DNA of 64,000 nucleotides from Hesseltinella vesiculosa (Eukaryota; Mucoromycota; Mucoromycetes; Mucorales; Cunninghamellaceae), in NCBI GenBank assembly GCA_002104935.1, contig MCGT01000020.1:1-64000 (forward strand). Direction: 5' to 3'. Below the pieces are notes generated by a model that was not told the origin of the DNA, made no database searches, and was given only the letters and a program-made list of their open reading frames with translations. A program made the position numbers and the translations under genes. Positions 1-14,707 of the stretch are shown in pieces (position 1 is the first letter of the stretch; every line of letters starts with the position of its first letter).

Positions 1-310
1 CCCTAATCCTTTACATATTTATTTCCCTTATCCTTAAACTTATAATAGTTGCCCTTTTAAGGATTAGGGTTCCGTTTTAGGTTTGGTTTAGTCCCCACCC
101 TCCCTCCCTTTTTTTTTAGGGTTGAGGTTATTATTTTAGGGGTCTGGGTGCAAGTTGTGGTATAGGGTTTTTTTTTTTTTTTTTAGTGGTTTAGGTAATT
201 ATTTAGTATATGTTTAGGGTAATGTAAAGGGTATGTTTAGTGCTTATTTAGCGTATTATAATGGTTATGTTTATTCTATGTTTAGTGCTTATTATTTAGG
301 GTGCTTTAGT
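1..310. other. AT/GT-rich tract with degenerate telomere-like motifs
   Basis: No gene seen. The tract is dense in TTTAGGG/TTAGGG/TTTAGTG-like words scattered irregularly rather than in a clean array. An 11-bp perfect inverted repeat (CCCTAATCCTT at 1-11, AAGGATTAGGG at 59-69) lies at the edge. It directly abuts a truncated reverse transcriptase fragment. It could be eroded interstitial or subtelomeric DNA, or simple AT-rich drift; the sequence alone does not decide. Confidence 0.35.
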
Positions 311-379
311 ATTATATGGGTTTTTTTCGGAGCCTACTAGCCCCCCTATTCCAAACCCTCTGCCGCTGAAATATATAGG

Positions 380-590
380 CACTTTTTAAATCCAACGTGG
401 TGAAGACCTTGGCATCTTTCATTTGGTTGAAGATGTCCTTGATTAAAGGTAAAGGATATCGGTCTTCTTGGAGAAGCTTATTGCTATGTCTCGGATCAAG
501 GCATGCTCTTTTCTTGTTTTTTTTTACCATTTTTGTCTTTTTTAGGTGCTAGTGTGATAGGGCTATTCCATTGATTGTCTACACTTGCTC
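380..590 (-). pseudogene. Reverse transcriptase N-terminal fragment (Ty3/Gypsy)
   Basis: Two overlapping minus frames give WNSPITLAPKKDKNGK, matching the 'SP-V-V-KKDG' entry of Ty3/Gypsy RT, and then DRYPLPLIKDIFNQMKDAKV followed by FTTLDLKSAY, the RT palm motif A region with its catalytic Asp. A frameshift separates the two segments. The fragment is lost right after motif A; the YxDD catalytic box is missing. Family identity is firm, function is gone. Confidence 0.85.
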
Positions 591-1290
591 TGATTGTCAG
601 CGAAGTCGATGTCCATGCTGCTAAAGTTGGTGCCTGTGTCCAACAGAGCAAAGCAAAGGTGCTTTCCTTCTCTTGTGATCGGTAAAAGAAAAGAGTCAGG
701 GCATTTGTTTGCAAACTCATTTTCTAATTTTCTAGCATTATTCTTTTTGGGCCTACAATTGTCGAGATCTATTGGATTAATGAGATCACTGTCGTCTTCA
801 CTATCCTTATCATGGTTCACTTCTTTGCTCTTGGTTTTGTTCATGTGTGCCATTCGTACTTGGCGTTTTGCGGCTAGCATGGCAGCACCTTCTGCACAAC
901 GATGTCCTTGAAACCATGGAATGCTACAATAGAAGCAAGGCTTAGTTGGGACAGGTGGAGATGCTTGTTGCCGTTTCTTATTGCTGATGGCCTTGTTAAC
1001 ACGTTGCCATTTGCTATCAGCTGAACTTTTGCCACCAAAGTATGGTTTATCAACCTGGTGTCCTTCTTTGGTTCTTGGACCGTTCTTTTTGCTGAATTTT
1101 TTGTTGCCAGAGGTGTTCGTCCTTTCTGGTGATTGTCCCCTTTTGCCAGTGGGGCATACGATTGGTGCCCTCTCCAATACATACTGCACTGTGCATGGGT
1201 CACGCGTGGCTGTTGGCGCAGCAGCTTGGGCTTGTCGTATGGCAGCAACAAATTCAGCATGGTTTGCTTCCAATTTATCCAACAAGAGCT
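590..1290 (-). pseudogene. gag C-terminus and aspartic protease, zinc-knuckle copy A
   Basis: The minus frame from 1285 contains a zinc knuckle, CFYCSIPWFQGHRC, of the C-x2-C...GH-x-C form common in fungal and plant Ty3 Gag, followed by a KRQVRMAH basic patch, an acidic stretch and a retropepsin-like motif FALLDTGTNFSS. DTG is the catalytic triplet, lying at roughly 640-655. The N-terminal part of this segment repeats the region at 1320-1880, so it is the second unit of an internal tandem duplication. Confidence 0.8.
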
Positions 1291-1880
1291 CGCCATATCC
1301 TTCAGAATCTGCCAGTCAAGCTCCATGGGTTTGATGAGATCTTTTTCATCATCACTGTCCTGGTCATGGATTGGTACTTTGCCTTTGGTTTTGTTTAAAT
1401 GTGCCATTCTAATTTGCCGCTTGGCAGCCAACATAGCAGCACCTTCGGCACAGCAATGGCCCTGGAACCATTTGGTGCCACAATAGAAGCAAGGCTTGGC
1501 TTGAGCAAGTGGAGGTGTTTGTTGGGACTTATTGATTTGAGCAAGTGGAGGTGCTTGTTGTGACTTATTGATTTTGCCACTCTGCTGCCATTTGCTCTTG
1601 GCGACTCCCTTGCCTGCAAACCAAGGCTTTTCCATCATGTGGCTGTTGTGGGTTTTGATCAAGCTCTTTTTGGGTATCTTGTTGTTGTTGCCACTGGATT
1701 TGCCACTGGATTTGATAGGTGCTCGTTTGTTGGTTGGTCACAAGATGGGCGCACGTTCCAAGATATATTTGACAGTACATGGGTCCCTTGTAGCGGTGGG
1801 GGTGGCAGCTTGGGTTTGACGCAAGGAGGCAACCAAGTCGATGTGCCTCCAATTTGTCCAGCAGCAATTCACCACCTCCT
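780..1880 (-). repeat. Diverged tandem duplication inside gag (two ~0.55 kb units)
   Basis: Both units run, on the minus strand, from a LLDKLEA-like segment through RDPCTV(Q/K)Y and LERAPI, a basic linker, a CFYC...GH-x-C zinc knuckle and an acidic D-L-I-x-P end. Unit B spans about 1320-1880 and unit A about 780-1295. They are clearly homologous but differ by many substitutions and indels, so the duplication is not recent. Confidence 0.75.
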
Positions 1881-2595
1881 TCTGATTCGAGCAGCCCTGC
1901 CTTACGTCTGGCAGTTTCAAAACGGTCGATGAACTGAATTGGATCTTCCGAAGGTTGGCACATCATTTTGTTGAAGTCAGATACATATCGTGTGTGAACG
2001 CGCTGACCGTCGAATCTTTCTTGCAGTAGGTCTTTGGCTTGCCTCCAGTTGAAATTTTTGCGGCGCAAAAAATTCTTGAACCACTGTACCTTTACGGAGG
2101 AGTGCTTGGTGGAACTGATCAGGCAGCGTTCCCGGTTTCGATCAAGCGATGGATTCAGATGCAATTTGGCTCTTGATGCGGTGTCCTTCACTTGTACGTT
2201 GCAAAATTGGCAGACCGCTAGGAACTCGTGAGTTATCAGCGGGTTCAAATTTTTAACACGTAGGAGAGCTTGTTTCCGGCGTAGATCAGCCCGTCTAACC
2301 AATCTTTCATTGTTTGGGTGATTGGCAAAGACAACAATGAAGTTTGCATCGCGTTCAGCAATCCAACTTCTGCGATTTCCAAGGTTGCATTGATCTGGTG
2401 TACTAGGTTGTTGATGTGTGCTAGCTTTTTCCAAATGTTTGGGCACATTTTATCAGAATGCGTGGCTATTCCCTCAGTTTCCGAGTCTGTAGTCGCATTT
2501 ACAATATGCATATCTACTTCAAGCTGTCTCCTTGTCATCGGATGAAATCGTGTTGGTGGTGCTTGAATCGGTTGACTGCTGCTGAAGATTGTCAT
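1320..2595 (-). pseudogene. Ty3/Gypsy gag with zinc-knuckle copy B
   Basis: The minus frame 2446-1565 holds the capsid-like segment including YVSDFNKMMCQPSEDPIQFI and DRFETARRKAGL, typical of Retrotrans_gag. It is followed, after frame changes, by zinc knuckle CFYCGTKWFQGHCC near 1450-1490. The N-terminal part of Gag lies in another frame (2595-2245). Several frameshifts make it a pseudogene. The knuckle here is the older neighbour of copy A; the two differ at many positions. Confidence 0.8.
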
Positions 2596-2784
2596 CCTTG
2601 AGGTTCAGTAACTGAAGGGATTCGGCAATTAATTGAGGTGAGTTGGTAATAGAGTTGACATAATGAATCATTCACTTAAAAAATAAAATATTTGGGTAAA
2701 AGAAAGACGAAGAAAAAAAAAATAAAAAAAATTGACAAGAAAAAAAATTAAAACCTAGCAAATAAAAAAAAATTGGCCGCATGG

Positions 2785-2965
2785 CTATTTTTTTTTCAGC
2801 TTCACATAACTTTCCAACCACACTGCCTATCGATATTAAATAATATACATCATAATACTGATGAATAGGGCTTTCTGACGATATGTATAATGTTTATATT
2901 CAATGAGGAGATAACGAGAACCGAGCGTGTTCGTAAAAAAATATTTAATTTCCGGCCAATTTTTT
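2785..2965 (+). repeat. Diverged copy of the 5' end of the Fanzor-B element
   Basis: The stretch from TTTTTTTTCAGCTTCACATA through TATCGATATTAAATAATATA and ATAATACTGATGAATAGGG aligns base by base, with substitutions, to 15600-15760 and 54455-54610, the 5' portions of the two longer Fanzor-B copies. Nothing downstream of about 2965 matches, so this is a short relic. Confidence 0.55.
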
Positions 2966-3374
2966 GAGCCAAGCAGTTCAAGTTTCCTTGAAGCAGCATG
3001 TTGGTTGGTTAAAATTGCAGCAGGCTTAGGGTTTGAATGATAAGCACAATCGCATTACTTTGTTTTCTATGCGATGGATAGTATGATGTTGAGCCATTGA
3101 CTTGCCAGTAAAGGTGCAGTTGCGCATAAAGTCGACACCAGCATTCAGCCAAGATTAGACAGCATCCTTTCGGTTGGCGCTGGTGTTATTGCGGCTTTGT
3201 GAATAGTAATGAGATAGGATTGGTAAGTAAGGATTTTCTTATCCCTTTTCACAGATCGATGGGAGTCGCTGGTCGTTCGATGACAAGACACAAAACCGTA
3301 GATTAGGTGACCCAGGATAAAAAAAGGGAAACCAGCTGCGCGGAAGTTTAATTGTGCCAATCCTCTTCGTTTCA

Positions 3375-3630
3375 TAAAAAAAAAAAAAAAAAAGCAAACC
3401 CTGCACAGCACTTTTGGGTGATCAGATCGGTATGAAATTATCCAAAAGTGCACAAAACGATAAATGACAGTGATCCTGAAAAAATTACGTCGATTGGTGG
3501 TGATTGCTCAGCCAATTTTTGATCAGTTTCGTTTCGACACCTCCGACGCACCAGCTAAAAAAATGAAAAAACGGCCATTTTCGCCAGTGGGTTCCAAAGT
3601 GATCTGAGCAAAACCACTGTGCAAAAAAAA
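3375..3630 (+). repeat. R repeat (solo arm)
   Basis: It starts with a poly-A run and GCACAGCACTTTTGGGTGAT, continues through GATCCTGAAAAAATTACGTC and AGCTAAAAAAATGAAAAAAC, and ends near CCACTGTGCA. The same succession recurs near 8545-8815, as both arms of the foldbacks at 14.7 and 53.5 kb, at 22.3 kb and in the 40-42 kb palindrome. No coding capacity is evident. I call the family R. Confidence 0.7.
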
Positions 3631-4497
3631 AAAAAAAAAAAAAAAAAAAGCGAAAATAAAAAAACGGGTTCACAACACTTTATAATGAAAGCGCAGCTTG
3701 TCAAAATGGCGCCTGTCAGAGCTGGTGATCCTTGGCATGTTGAAGTGCTGCCATGGTGCTTGCTCGACAGCTGGAAGGAGTAAAATTCACATTGGGAATA
3801 TTACTGCTTCCGCAAGGACACCGACACCAAGCATCACCCGACCTACCCAATTTGCCCTTTCCTCCGCTTATAAGCCCATAGCCTTTCCTAGCCATCTCTC
3901 CTCAACCAGTCATTGAAAACCCCTAGTAAGACTACGTCTCCGCTCAGTCACTGTGCCTCTACGTCGTCAAGACAGATGGCTTTGTTGTTATGGATCGTCT
4001 GGGAATTTACCTACTGTAAATTTAGCTATATCGCATGATGCTCATGTTCAAGTCACTGAAGCAGAGGACTTTATACCGTACTGCACTGTAGCCTCTGCAA
4101 AATGATAATATCCTGTATTATCCTATTTACTATAGGAGATAGATCGAGTGATTTATTACAGGTGGTTGACTATCTGGACGCCAAGATACTATGTCGTGCA
4201 CGTAGGAGATATGACTGAATTTCTTTTATGATATGTGTTAATTCTTGCCCATGGTATCCCATAGATAAATTGTGCGTGGCTTCATACAAAATAACCCTAT
4301 CCATCAACTTTCAAATTGTCACCGTAAAAACGAATAAGATGGAAGGAGGTGGGTTTCGACTCTTCATTCGATTATCCCGCCATTTTTAACTCTGTACAGA
4401 CCTGTAGCAACCTTTTGCTGTGGTCTCTTTGTTCACTGCCGTTGTATCGAATTCCATTCTCCTGATTGCGATTATATGAAGCGTGCAGCTGTGTAAA
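3631..4497. other. Intergenic, no gene recognised
   Basis: No convincing coding region, RNA gene or repeat seen. A 69-73 residue open frame at 3698-3916 has no recognisable family or splice context and is treated as chance. This is the 3' side of MSH4. Confidence 0.5.
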
Positions 4498-7400
4498 TTA
4501 AAAGGCTGTGGTTGATTTCAAGATCTTTTTTTTTTTTTTTTTTTTTTTGCTTCCCTGATTTCGCATTTTTAGTGCTCGCTGTGCCAGTAGCATAGGCCAC
4601 CCCATCGATATAGCTATTTCAATGCCTAGGAAAAAAAAAATTGGTTAGTCACGTAGATAACCCAACCTTGTGAAGATGGGCATGCCATAACAGCGGTCTT
4701 CGTCCATGGCACCTAGCTCGATTCGGTGCATTTCACGACTACCCTAAAAACAAAATTGCGAGAATTGTGGGATTTGAATTTAGATGGGTGACTTCATTTA
4801 TCGATGGCACCTTTACATTAGGTCGAGTCAATTGGAGAGTTTGTACATTTGGTTCGTTTTTCAAAACCCGGGATACAACGTGAAGAAAATGGGTCGCAAA
4901 ATACGTCCAGACCTAAAGTAATAAGAGCCTTATTTCAGTAATTACAGTCTCAAAGACTATACCAAAAGCAAGCTTACAAAAGACTTTGCCAACTTGTTGG
5001 AAATAGCATCAACCAGAGCAGATGCTTCATTTGGGTCGGTGCCTTTCGGAATATGGAAGAGTCAATTATGATCATGCCAGTTGTCAACCTACTTCGGCCA
5101 AATTCGTCAATGAATAAGATGCTAGTTTTGGTCATGTTTTGCAAGATATCCTTCATTCGTTCAACCTCATTTAGAAAGGATGAGGATGCTAGTTCATTTT
5201 CATTCGTAAAGCGTGTCAGGATCTAAAATACAAGAACGGTTCAGCCATAGGACCATGAGGAGGAAGGTGACGCATATTTTTTACCTGAGTGCAAGGAGGG
5301 AATGCGGCATATTCAGCAGGGACGCTGTAATATTGAAAAGATACAAGCAATGAGTCAGGGGTGATAATGGTGGCAGAGGAAATAAACTTGCAAAGACCCC
5401 ATGTATGCCATGATAATCAAGAGGGCAATTTGTTTGAGATACGTGGTTTTCCCTGCCATGTTTGGGCCAGTGACAAATTGGAAGCTCGAGGCCAGCGTAG
5501 CATAGGCGTCATTAGGTGTAACCTCTGTTTTGGACGCTGAATCGATAATTGGGTGTCGTCCAGCTTTGATGACCATCCGCGGTAGAAACACTGGCCGCAC
5601 TGTCCATGATAATAAAAAAATACAGTTACTTTCGCGACAATAGATCAGTTGTGTTCAAAAATTTACCTGTTTCATATTTCGAGGCATACGTTGCAAAAGA
5701 TACCAAGAGATCAAGTTCAGCCACCGTTTTCATCACTCGCATAAACAGGTCCAGGTCAGCGCGGAATTCTTCCCAAAGCGCCTTGGCGGTGCTACAAAAT
5801 AGAGATGTCTTTTAGAAAAGCACATCCTACCTCTACCGTCATGATCCATGGTCCTACGTTTCAGATGTCAAGTAAATTTCCTCGAGTGCCTGGTTCAAGC
5901 CACGGTTTTTTTTTAACTAGATAAATAGTGAAGAGGGTTAGACCGACGATGAGAAAAAAGGACGAGTACCAGATCCAGCGTTGTAAATACAAGGTTCTTC
6001 TTTTTGCGGACGCGGTTGATGTATTGGTCTGGCAGGGCAACATTTACTATTTTAGCCACGGGAACCATCAAGTAGAATTGGAGATCATTGGAAAACTGGA
6101 GTTTTATATCGATCCCTGTTTGCTCTGTGAAGCAGAGCGTCAGTTTCTTCCAAGCGCATTGTGAATTTTTTTCTTACCACGATAAACCGCAGCCATATCA
6201 TAAATACCCTCAATGATTTCTTTGTAAACTTGGCGTGCCAAATCCAGCTGACTGCAGACACCGGCCTAACACCAAGAATATAATAATAAGCGAGCTGACC
6301 GGCATGACGATGGTCTTACCTTGATGGCATAGCAACGTTGGTTGCGTAGCCCAAGTGCTGTTTTTTCGACACCAATATCTCTGTTGATAGTAGAGTCAAT
6401 CTTATTGCGAAAATATTCTAAGAAATATCTGGTGTTAGTCCACAAGTCGGATTCTGCACAAGACCTTCGGTCCTTTACCGAATTGTTTGTCGGAAACATT
6501 CTGCGAGTGAGTGAGTGAGAAAGAGGAGGAGAGAGGTGAGTATTTGGTACCCGATTAAATTTTTCTTTTGTATTGTTCATCTTTTTTCGTTTGCCTCATA
6601 AAAGCATAACATCAATGGGTGGTTTCCAAAGGGAGTTAAGTTTGCTTTCAGATCTGCCAGGCCCAGTAGTAGGTTTTTGATCACAACAAGGTTGTTGACG
6701 CAGTCTTCCATGGAGGCCTTGGAAGAAGGTATACCGAGAAAGGAGACAACGCGATCCATGTTTTTGATTAGGATTAAAGAATCAGATATCTTGTGCATGT
6801 CCCGATTGTGACCAAGCAAAAGCTGAACGGTGTCTTGGCGACGACGAATGGAATCCAGGCGCGTGAAGGGGTGTAAGACTGTTGATCGCAAGAGCTGAGC
6901 ACCCATTGTGGTACTTGTATAGTTTAGAACATCATAGAGAGTGTGTTTGCCGTATTCAGAGGTGGACCTAACAAGTTCCAGGCTGTGAGTCGTCCAGGGG
7001 TCTTGTAAAAAAAAAAAAAGTAAGTGCACTTTCCAAGAGAATGAGAGCGAGTGATGAGCATACCAATGATCAACATGTCTAATACAAAGAAACACAGTGA
7101 GTGGGAAGATGACTGAGCGGACCAAAAGTCATAGTGGGCTTACTTTCCAAAGTTTGATAGATAAAGCGTATGCTACCGGGGTTAAATGACCATTGATTTG
7201 ATTTCTGTAAATAGCTATACGTGGTACTGAAAGCGGCCAAGCTTGAGCTCCTTGTAGTGCAAGAAAAAATAAGGACGTGCTTTTTCATGCTCAGTCTGAT
7301 TTACCCTTTTCCTTGAAGCTGTGTTAAAAATGGTAAAGGTGAGGGTATGGCATATTGACGTATCAAGCTACAGGCTTGGTCAGGGTCTATAGACGTGGTA

Positions 7401-7832
7401 GTGCAGGCGACAATGGAAATACCAAAGCGATCAGCAACAGCCTTTGCAAAGAATGAGTTCGAATGTGATTTTGAAACTAGGACCTGTCAGTTTAAAAGGC
7501 CGTCAGTTTTGCGTTTTGATGTGTATGCGCCGTCTGTTATTTTTACCACCGTTGGTTGAATAACGGCGACTTGATACAACAAAGATTCAAACTTGGAAGT
7601 GTCCAAGATCTACAACAATCATAAAGCAATGAGCATGCGTTTCATTGTTTCTAGAGATTCTCTGACAAACCTGAGCTAAAGTGCATTTGCGTTCAGTGAG
7701 GGAGAAAATACAAAGTCCAAAGGACCGCTGGCTAAGGGCCACAACAGTAAGTACAGTCTCTGAAATAACTGTTTCAGGTTGATTCAAGGATCTGTTCTGA
7801 CTTGATTCGTGGTTGGAAACAACAGATGCCAT
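4498..7832 (-). CDS. MSH4: MSH4, meiosis-specific MutS homologue
   Basis: This is the MutS-family subunit that pairs with MSH5 to stabilise crossover intermediates in meiosis. It starts at ATG 7832 (MASVVSNHESSQNRS) and is split by many short introns. The segments in order match MSH4: an N-terminal region, core clamp KHTLYDVLNYTSTTMGAQLL and LRSTVLHPFTRLDSIRRRQD (around 6800-6960), LRNQRCYAIK, Walker A GPNMAGKTTYLKQIALLIIM (around 5420-5470), and Walker B ILFIDEFGRS, where a ~50 bp intron splits GR|STDPNEAS. An ATHFLHVV segment and an IEIAISMGWP C-terminal segment follow. There is no N-terminal mismatch-binding domain, as expected for MSH4. The C-terminus reads through a 23-base A run (eight Lys) and is uncertain; the last 3' intron lacks a strong donor. 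The nearest upstream gene is the divergently oriented Hv1. Confidence 0.92.
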
Positions 7833-8533
7833 TGAAATGGGGATGGATTGATAAAAAAAAAAAAATCGCAGAGGAAAAAAGGGAATTTAGAAAAAATCAC
7901 GACACGGTTTTTATTTCTCAGATTTTTGACTGCCAGCGTAACAGGGTACCTGAATAAAACCAAGGTTACTCTGGGGGAGAGGTTTTCAGCCTGTGCATGT
8001 TTTCAATAGTGGTCATCACCTACGGTTCATACACAACCATCCTTGCGTAATGTATAAAAGAAATCAAAAAAAACGCCTGTGAAAGAAGCAGGGTCAGGAA
8101 ACTGGAAAAAAAAGTTACTTGCTTTTTCCTATCCAAGTTTCATTTTTTTTGTTAAAAAAAAATTAGCAGACAAAAACCAATATTACAGGCAAAGTAAGTT
8201 TGATTTGCACGCAAAGCAATGCCAGTGCTTGTACTTCTGCTCCCGGGCTCCCGCAAACGCTGTGTCCACTCCACCTGCACAAACCAGGTTTCTAATGCCC
8301 ACGAAGTTTTTTTTTTTTTTTTTTTTGCCAAATATCTTTGTAGCCGTTTCAATTTGTCAAGCACCGTATTATCTCCCCTCCTGTCAGATTTCAGCTGGGG
8401 AGACATATTCTTATACAAATGTACTGTTGGTCACCATGAAGTAACAAGTGCCATAGGAACTTATTTTGTGTGGATACAGATACTACCTAGAGCTAATGAT
8501 GGTAAAAGTCACGTCGATTAAGCTTCGTTTCGT

Positions 8534-8564
<31 letters not shown>

Positions 8565-9209
8565 AAACACTACACAGCACTTTTGGCTGATCAGATCCAT
8601 ACCGGTATGCCATTGTGCAAAGTGCTCGAACCAATGAATGACGGTGATCCTGATATATTTACCGTACATCGATTGATGATGATCACTCAGCCAGCTTTAT
8701 CCCTTACGTTTTGACATCTCCGGTCCACTTGGCTCAAAAAATGAAAAATCGGCCAATTTTACAGTATCAGGGTACGAACCCCCAGGCCATCTATCAAAAA
8801 TCACAGCGTAAAATTGACTAAACATATTCACCCAAATTTTCCATGCTACTACAAAATGGTGAGAAATTACCTGTTTTGAAAATTCTATATCTCTTTGGAC
8901 GCGCAGGGAAGAACAACTGGGCTGGCAAATATGCACTTGAAATGATCTCGCACATGCTTGATTTGCTTGTCATAAAAGGAAGTATCTTTTTTTGGATCGC
9001 CGCCATCCTTCCTCTCTCTATTTTTAACCTTCTTTACTGCCTTTTCTTTTATTGTCAAGGTTAAGCACCGAACGGATTCGGTAGGTTGCTTTGATTAACA
9101 TCTTTCATTTACTCATTATCATTTTTACCATGAATAATGGTGCCATATTTACGTTTAACAGTCAGAAATACAACACTGTCCTTCTTAACTTTTTGAAACA
9201 AAAAATTAA
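7833..9209. other. Intergenic between divergent MSH4 and Hv1, with an R repeat inside
   Basis: No gene recognised. Contents: A/T homopolymers, a solo R repeat at about 8535-8815, and AT-rich DNA before the Hv1 start. Promoters of both genes must lie here, but I see no motif I would defend. Confidence 0.5.
8535..8815 (+). repeat. R repeat (solo arm)
   Basis: A 28-base A run is followed by CACAGCACTTTTGGCTGATC, then a GATGATCACTCAGCCAGCTT segment, AAAAAATGAAAAATCGGCCA and a terminal ATCAAAAATCACAGCGTAAA. That terminus is the reverse complement of the left flank of the 14.7 kb foldback (TTTTGCACTGTGATTTTTGA), so the repeat's outer end is defined here. Confidence 0.7.
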
Positions 9210-9969
9210 ATGGCATCCTACGGCGCTTTACCAACAAGCAATGATCCCCAACCTCAACAGACGAATAGAAAAGCTGCATGGCGAGTCCACCTTGGCGAAA
9301 GACTTGAAAGTAACAGTATGCACTGGACAGTCCTTGGCCTGACCTTGATTGATACCGTGTGCGTTTGCCTTCAGATCCTCTACACCTTTTTTCACGAATG
9401 CGATTCTCCAGATACCCTGATGTTCGTCCAACCATCCGAATCTTGGCTGATTGCATTTGAAATGGCCGAAACCATCTCCATCTCCATCACCTGCTTATTT
9501 ATTTTAGAATGCTTCCTGTCCCTGGTGGCCTTTGGTCCCCAGTTTTACCTGCCAGGCACCGAGCATTGGAAATTGCACGTGTTTGATGTGGTTGGTAAGT
9601 TGGACATCCATTTATCAACATTGATATCCCGTTTTTTCTGTTAGTTGTGGTCTCGACATTTGTTCTGGAGATCGTTTTGAGAGGCAAGGAACGTGAGGTT
9701 GCAGGGTAAGGCTTTGGGGAAATGGTAAAAAAGGTGCCTGAACGCATATTTATTATATTCTCGGTAGGCTTTTGATCATTCTTCGTCTCTGGCGTATCGT
9801 CAAGGTGATGGAGGCTGTGGTAGTTGGCTTGTCTCTTTCCAACGATGAAGAAGTGGAGCGACTGCAACACGAACTGGACTCGCTCAAAGATTCGTATGCA
9901 GCGTTAACAAAGGAGCTTGCGCAACAGCGGCAAGAAAATGAATCGCTCAAACAATCCTGCCCGCAATAA
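9210..9969 (+). CDS. Voltage-gated proton channel, Hv1 type
   Basis: A four-helix voltage-sensor protein that conducts protons across membranes on depolarisation. Exons 9210-9594, 9645-9705 and 9768-9969 give 215 residues. S1 is HWTVLGLTLIDTVCVC with the selectivity-filter-type Asp. S2 carries CLFILECF, fitting the F-x-x-E charge-transfer centre. S3 is HVFDVVVVVSTFVLEIVL with the conserved FD. S4 is IILRLWRIVKVMEAVV, the R-x-W-R signature of Hv1. A C-terminal coiled coil (DEEVERLQHELDSLKDSYAA and onward) fits the dimerisation domain of this family. There is no pore domain, which separates it from cation channels. The third S4 charge is Lys rather than Arg, and the next polar position is Glu where human Hv1 has Asn. 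It is likely in the plasma membrane or vacuole, which the sequence does not show. Confidence 0.92.
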
Positions 9970-10408
9970 ACGAGACACTCTTTCATTCGTATCCGCATTT
10001 ACAAATGAATCTCAACCCAAGAGAAAAAGCAAAAGGCATAGCGATAGGGAGTCCGAGACGACACGCGCAGTAAACAGCACAACTTACATATTTGTACCGG
10101 TATGATGGTGATGGCGTAATCGACCCCCCCCCCCCTCATCTAGTGCTGTGCTGAGCAATTGCGCGAATAGCTTGTCATAGTATTTAAGACCGTAGTATGG
10201 TATCGTAATGACGACGATTCCAAAACAATCAAGCTGATAAGGCCAGGTACCTAGCCAACCTGCCCTTTTTAAAATTCGGATATTCCTACCGTCATTGACG
10301 CAATTGGAATAGGAAGAGAGTGTAGCCACAGGATAGGACTGTCTATCATACCCTTGTTATCAGTGACGAAAAAAAAAGTCTATCAGTTTCAATTTATTAC
10401 AGCAGCTG
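9970..10408. other. Intergenic between convergent Hv1 and IleRS
   Basis: No gene or repeat recognised. It contains a ten-base C run near 10125 and serves as the 3' region of two genes converging on it. Confidence 0.55.
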
Positions 10409-14436
<4,028 letters not shown>

Positions 14437-14707
14437 CGAGTTTGAGACTGCTGGTGGAAAAAGGAAAAGAAAAAAATGACCAGGGCGAGAGTCCAAAGAC
14501 CTTTCAGACAGCGGCTTTTTTTTATTTTTTTTATTTTTTTTGACGCTCGCTTTACTAGCGCATGTTTGCCAGCCTTGTAACTCTTCTCTCCGCCGCCTGA
14601 TAAAGCTGTAAGATTAGTCATATTTATTCCCCATCATTTTATACTCGTATGCAAAATTTGGAGTGAAATGACTTTAAACAATTTTGCACTGTGATTTTTG
14701 ATCAGTA
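14437..14707. other. Upstream of IleRS and left flank of the foldback
   Basis: Contains the IleRS 5' region and, from about 14640, a segment with TTTTGCACTGTGATTTTTGA that also flanks the foldback at 53.5 kb on the same side. No other gene seen. Confidence 0.5.

Larger units (their letters stand above)
312..2600 (-). mobile_element. Decayed Ty3/Gypsy-type LTR retrotransposon interior
   Basis: Read on the minus strand the order is gag, zinc knuckle (present twice), aspartic protease and the start of reverse transcriptase, which is the Ty3/Gypsy order. Frames change repeatedly, so the copy is dead. RT stops abruptly near 380, where the telomere-like tract begins; RNase H, integrase and the downstream LTR are not in the window. 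I could not find an LTR on the gag side between 2600 and 3300. Confidence 0.85.

Noticed and set aside
9109..9456. 115-residue minus-strand frame over Hv1 exon 1
   Set aside because: Shadow of the Hv1 coding exon.
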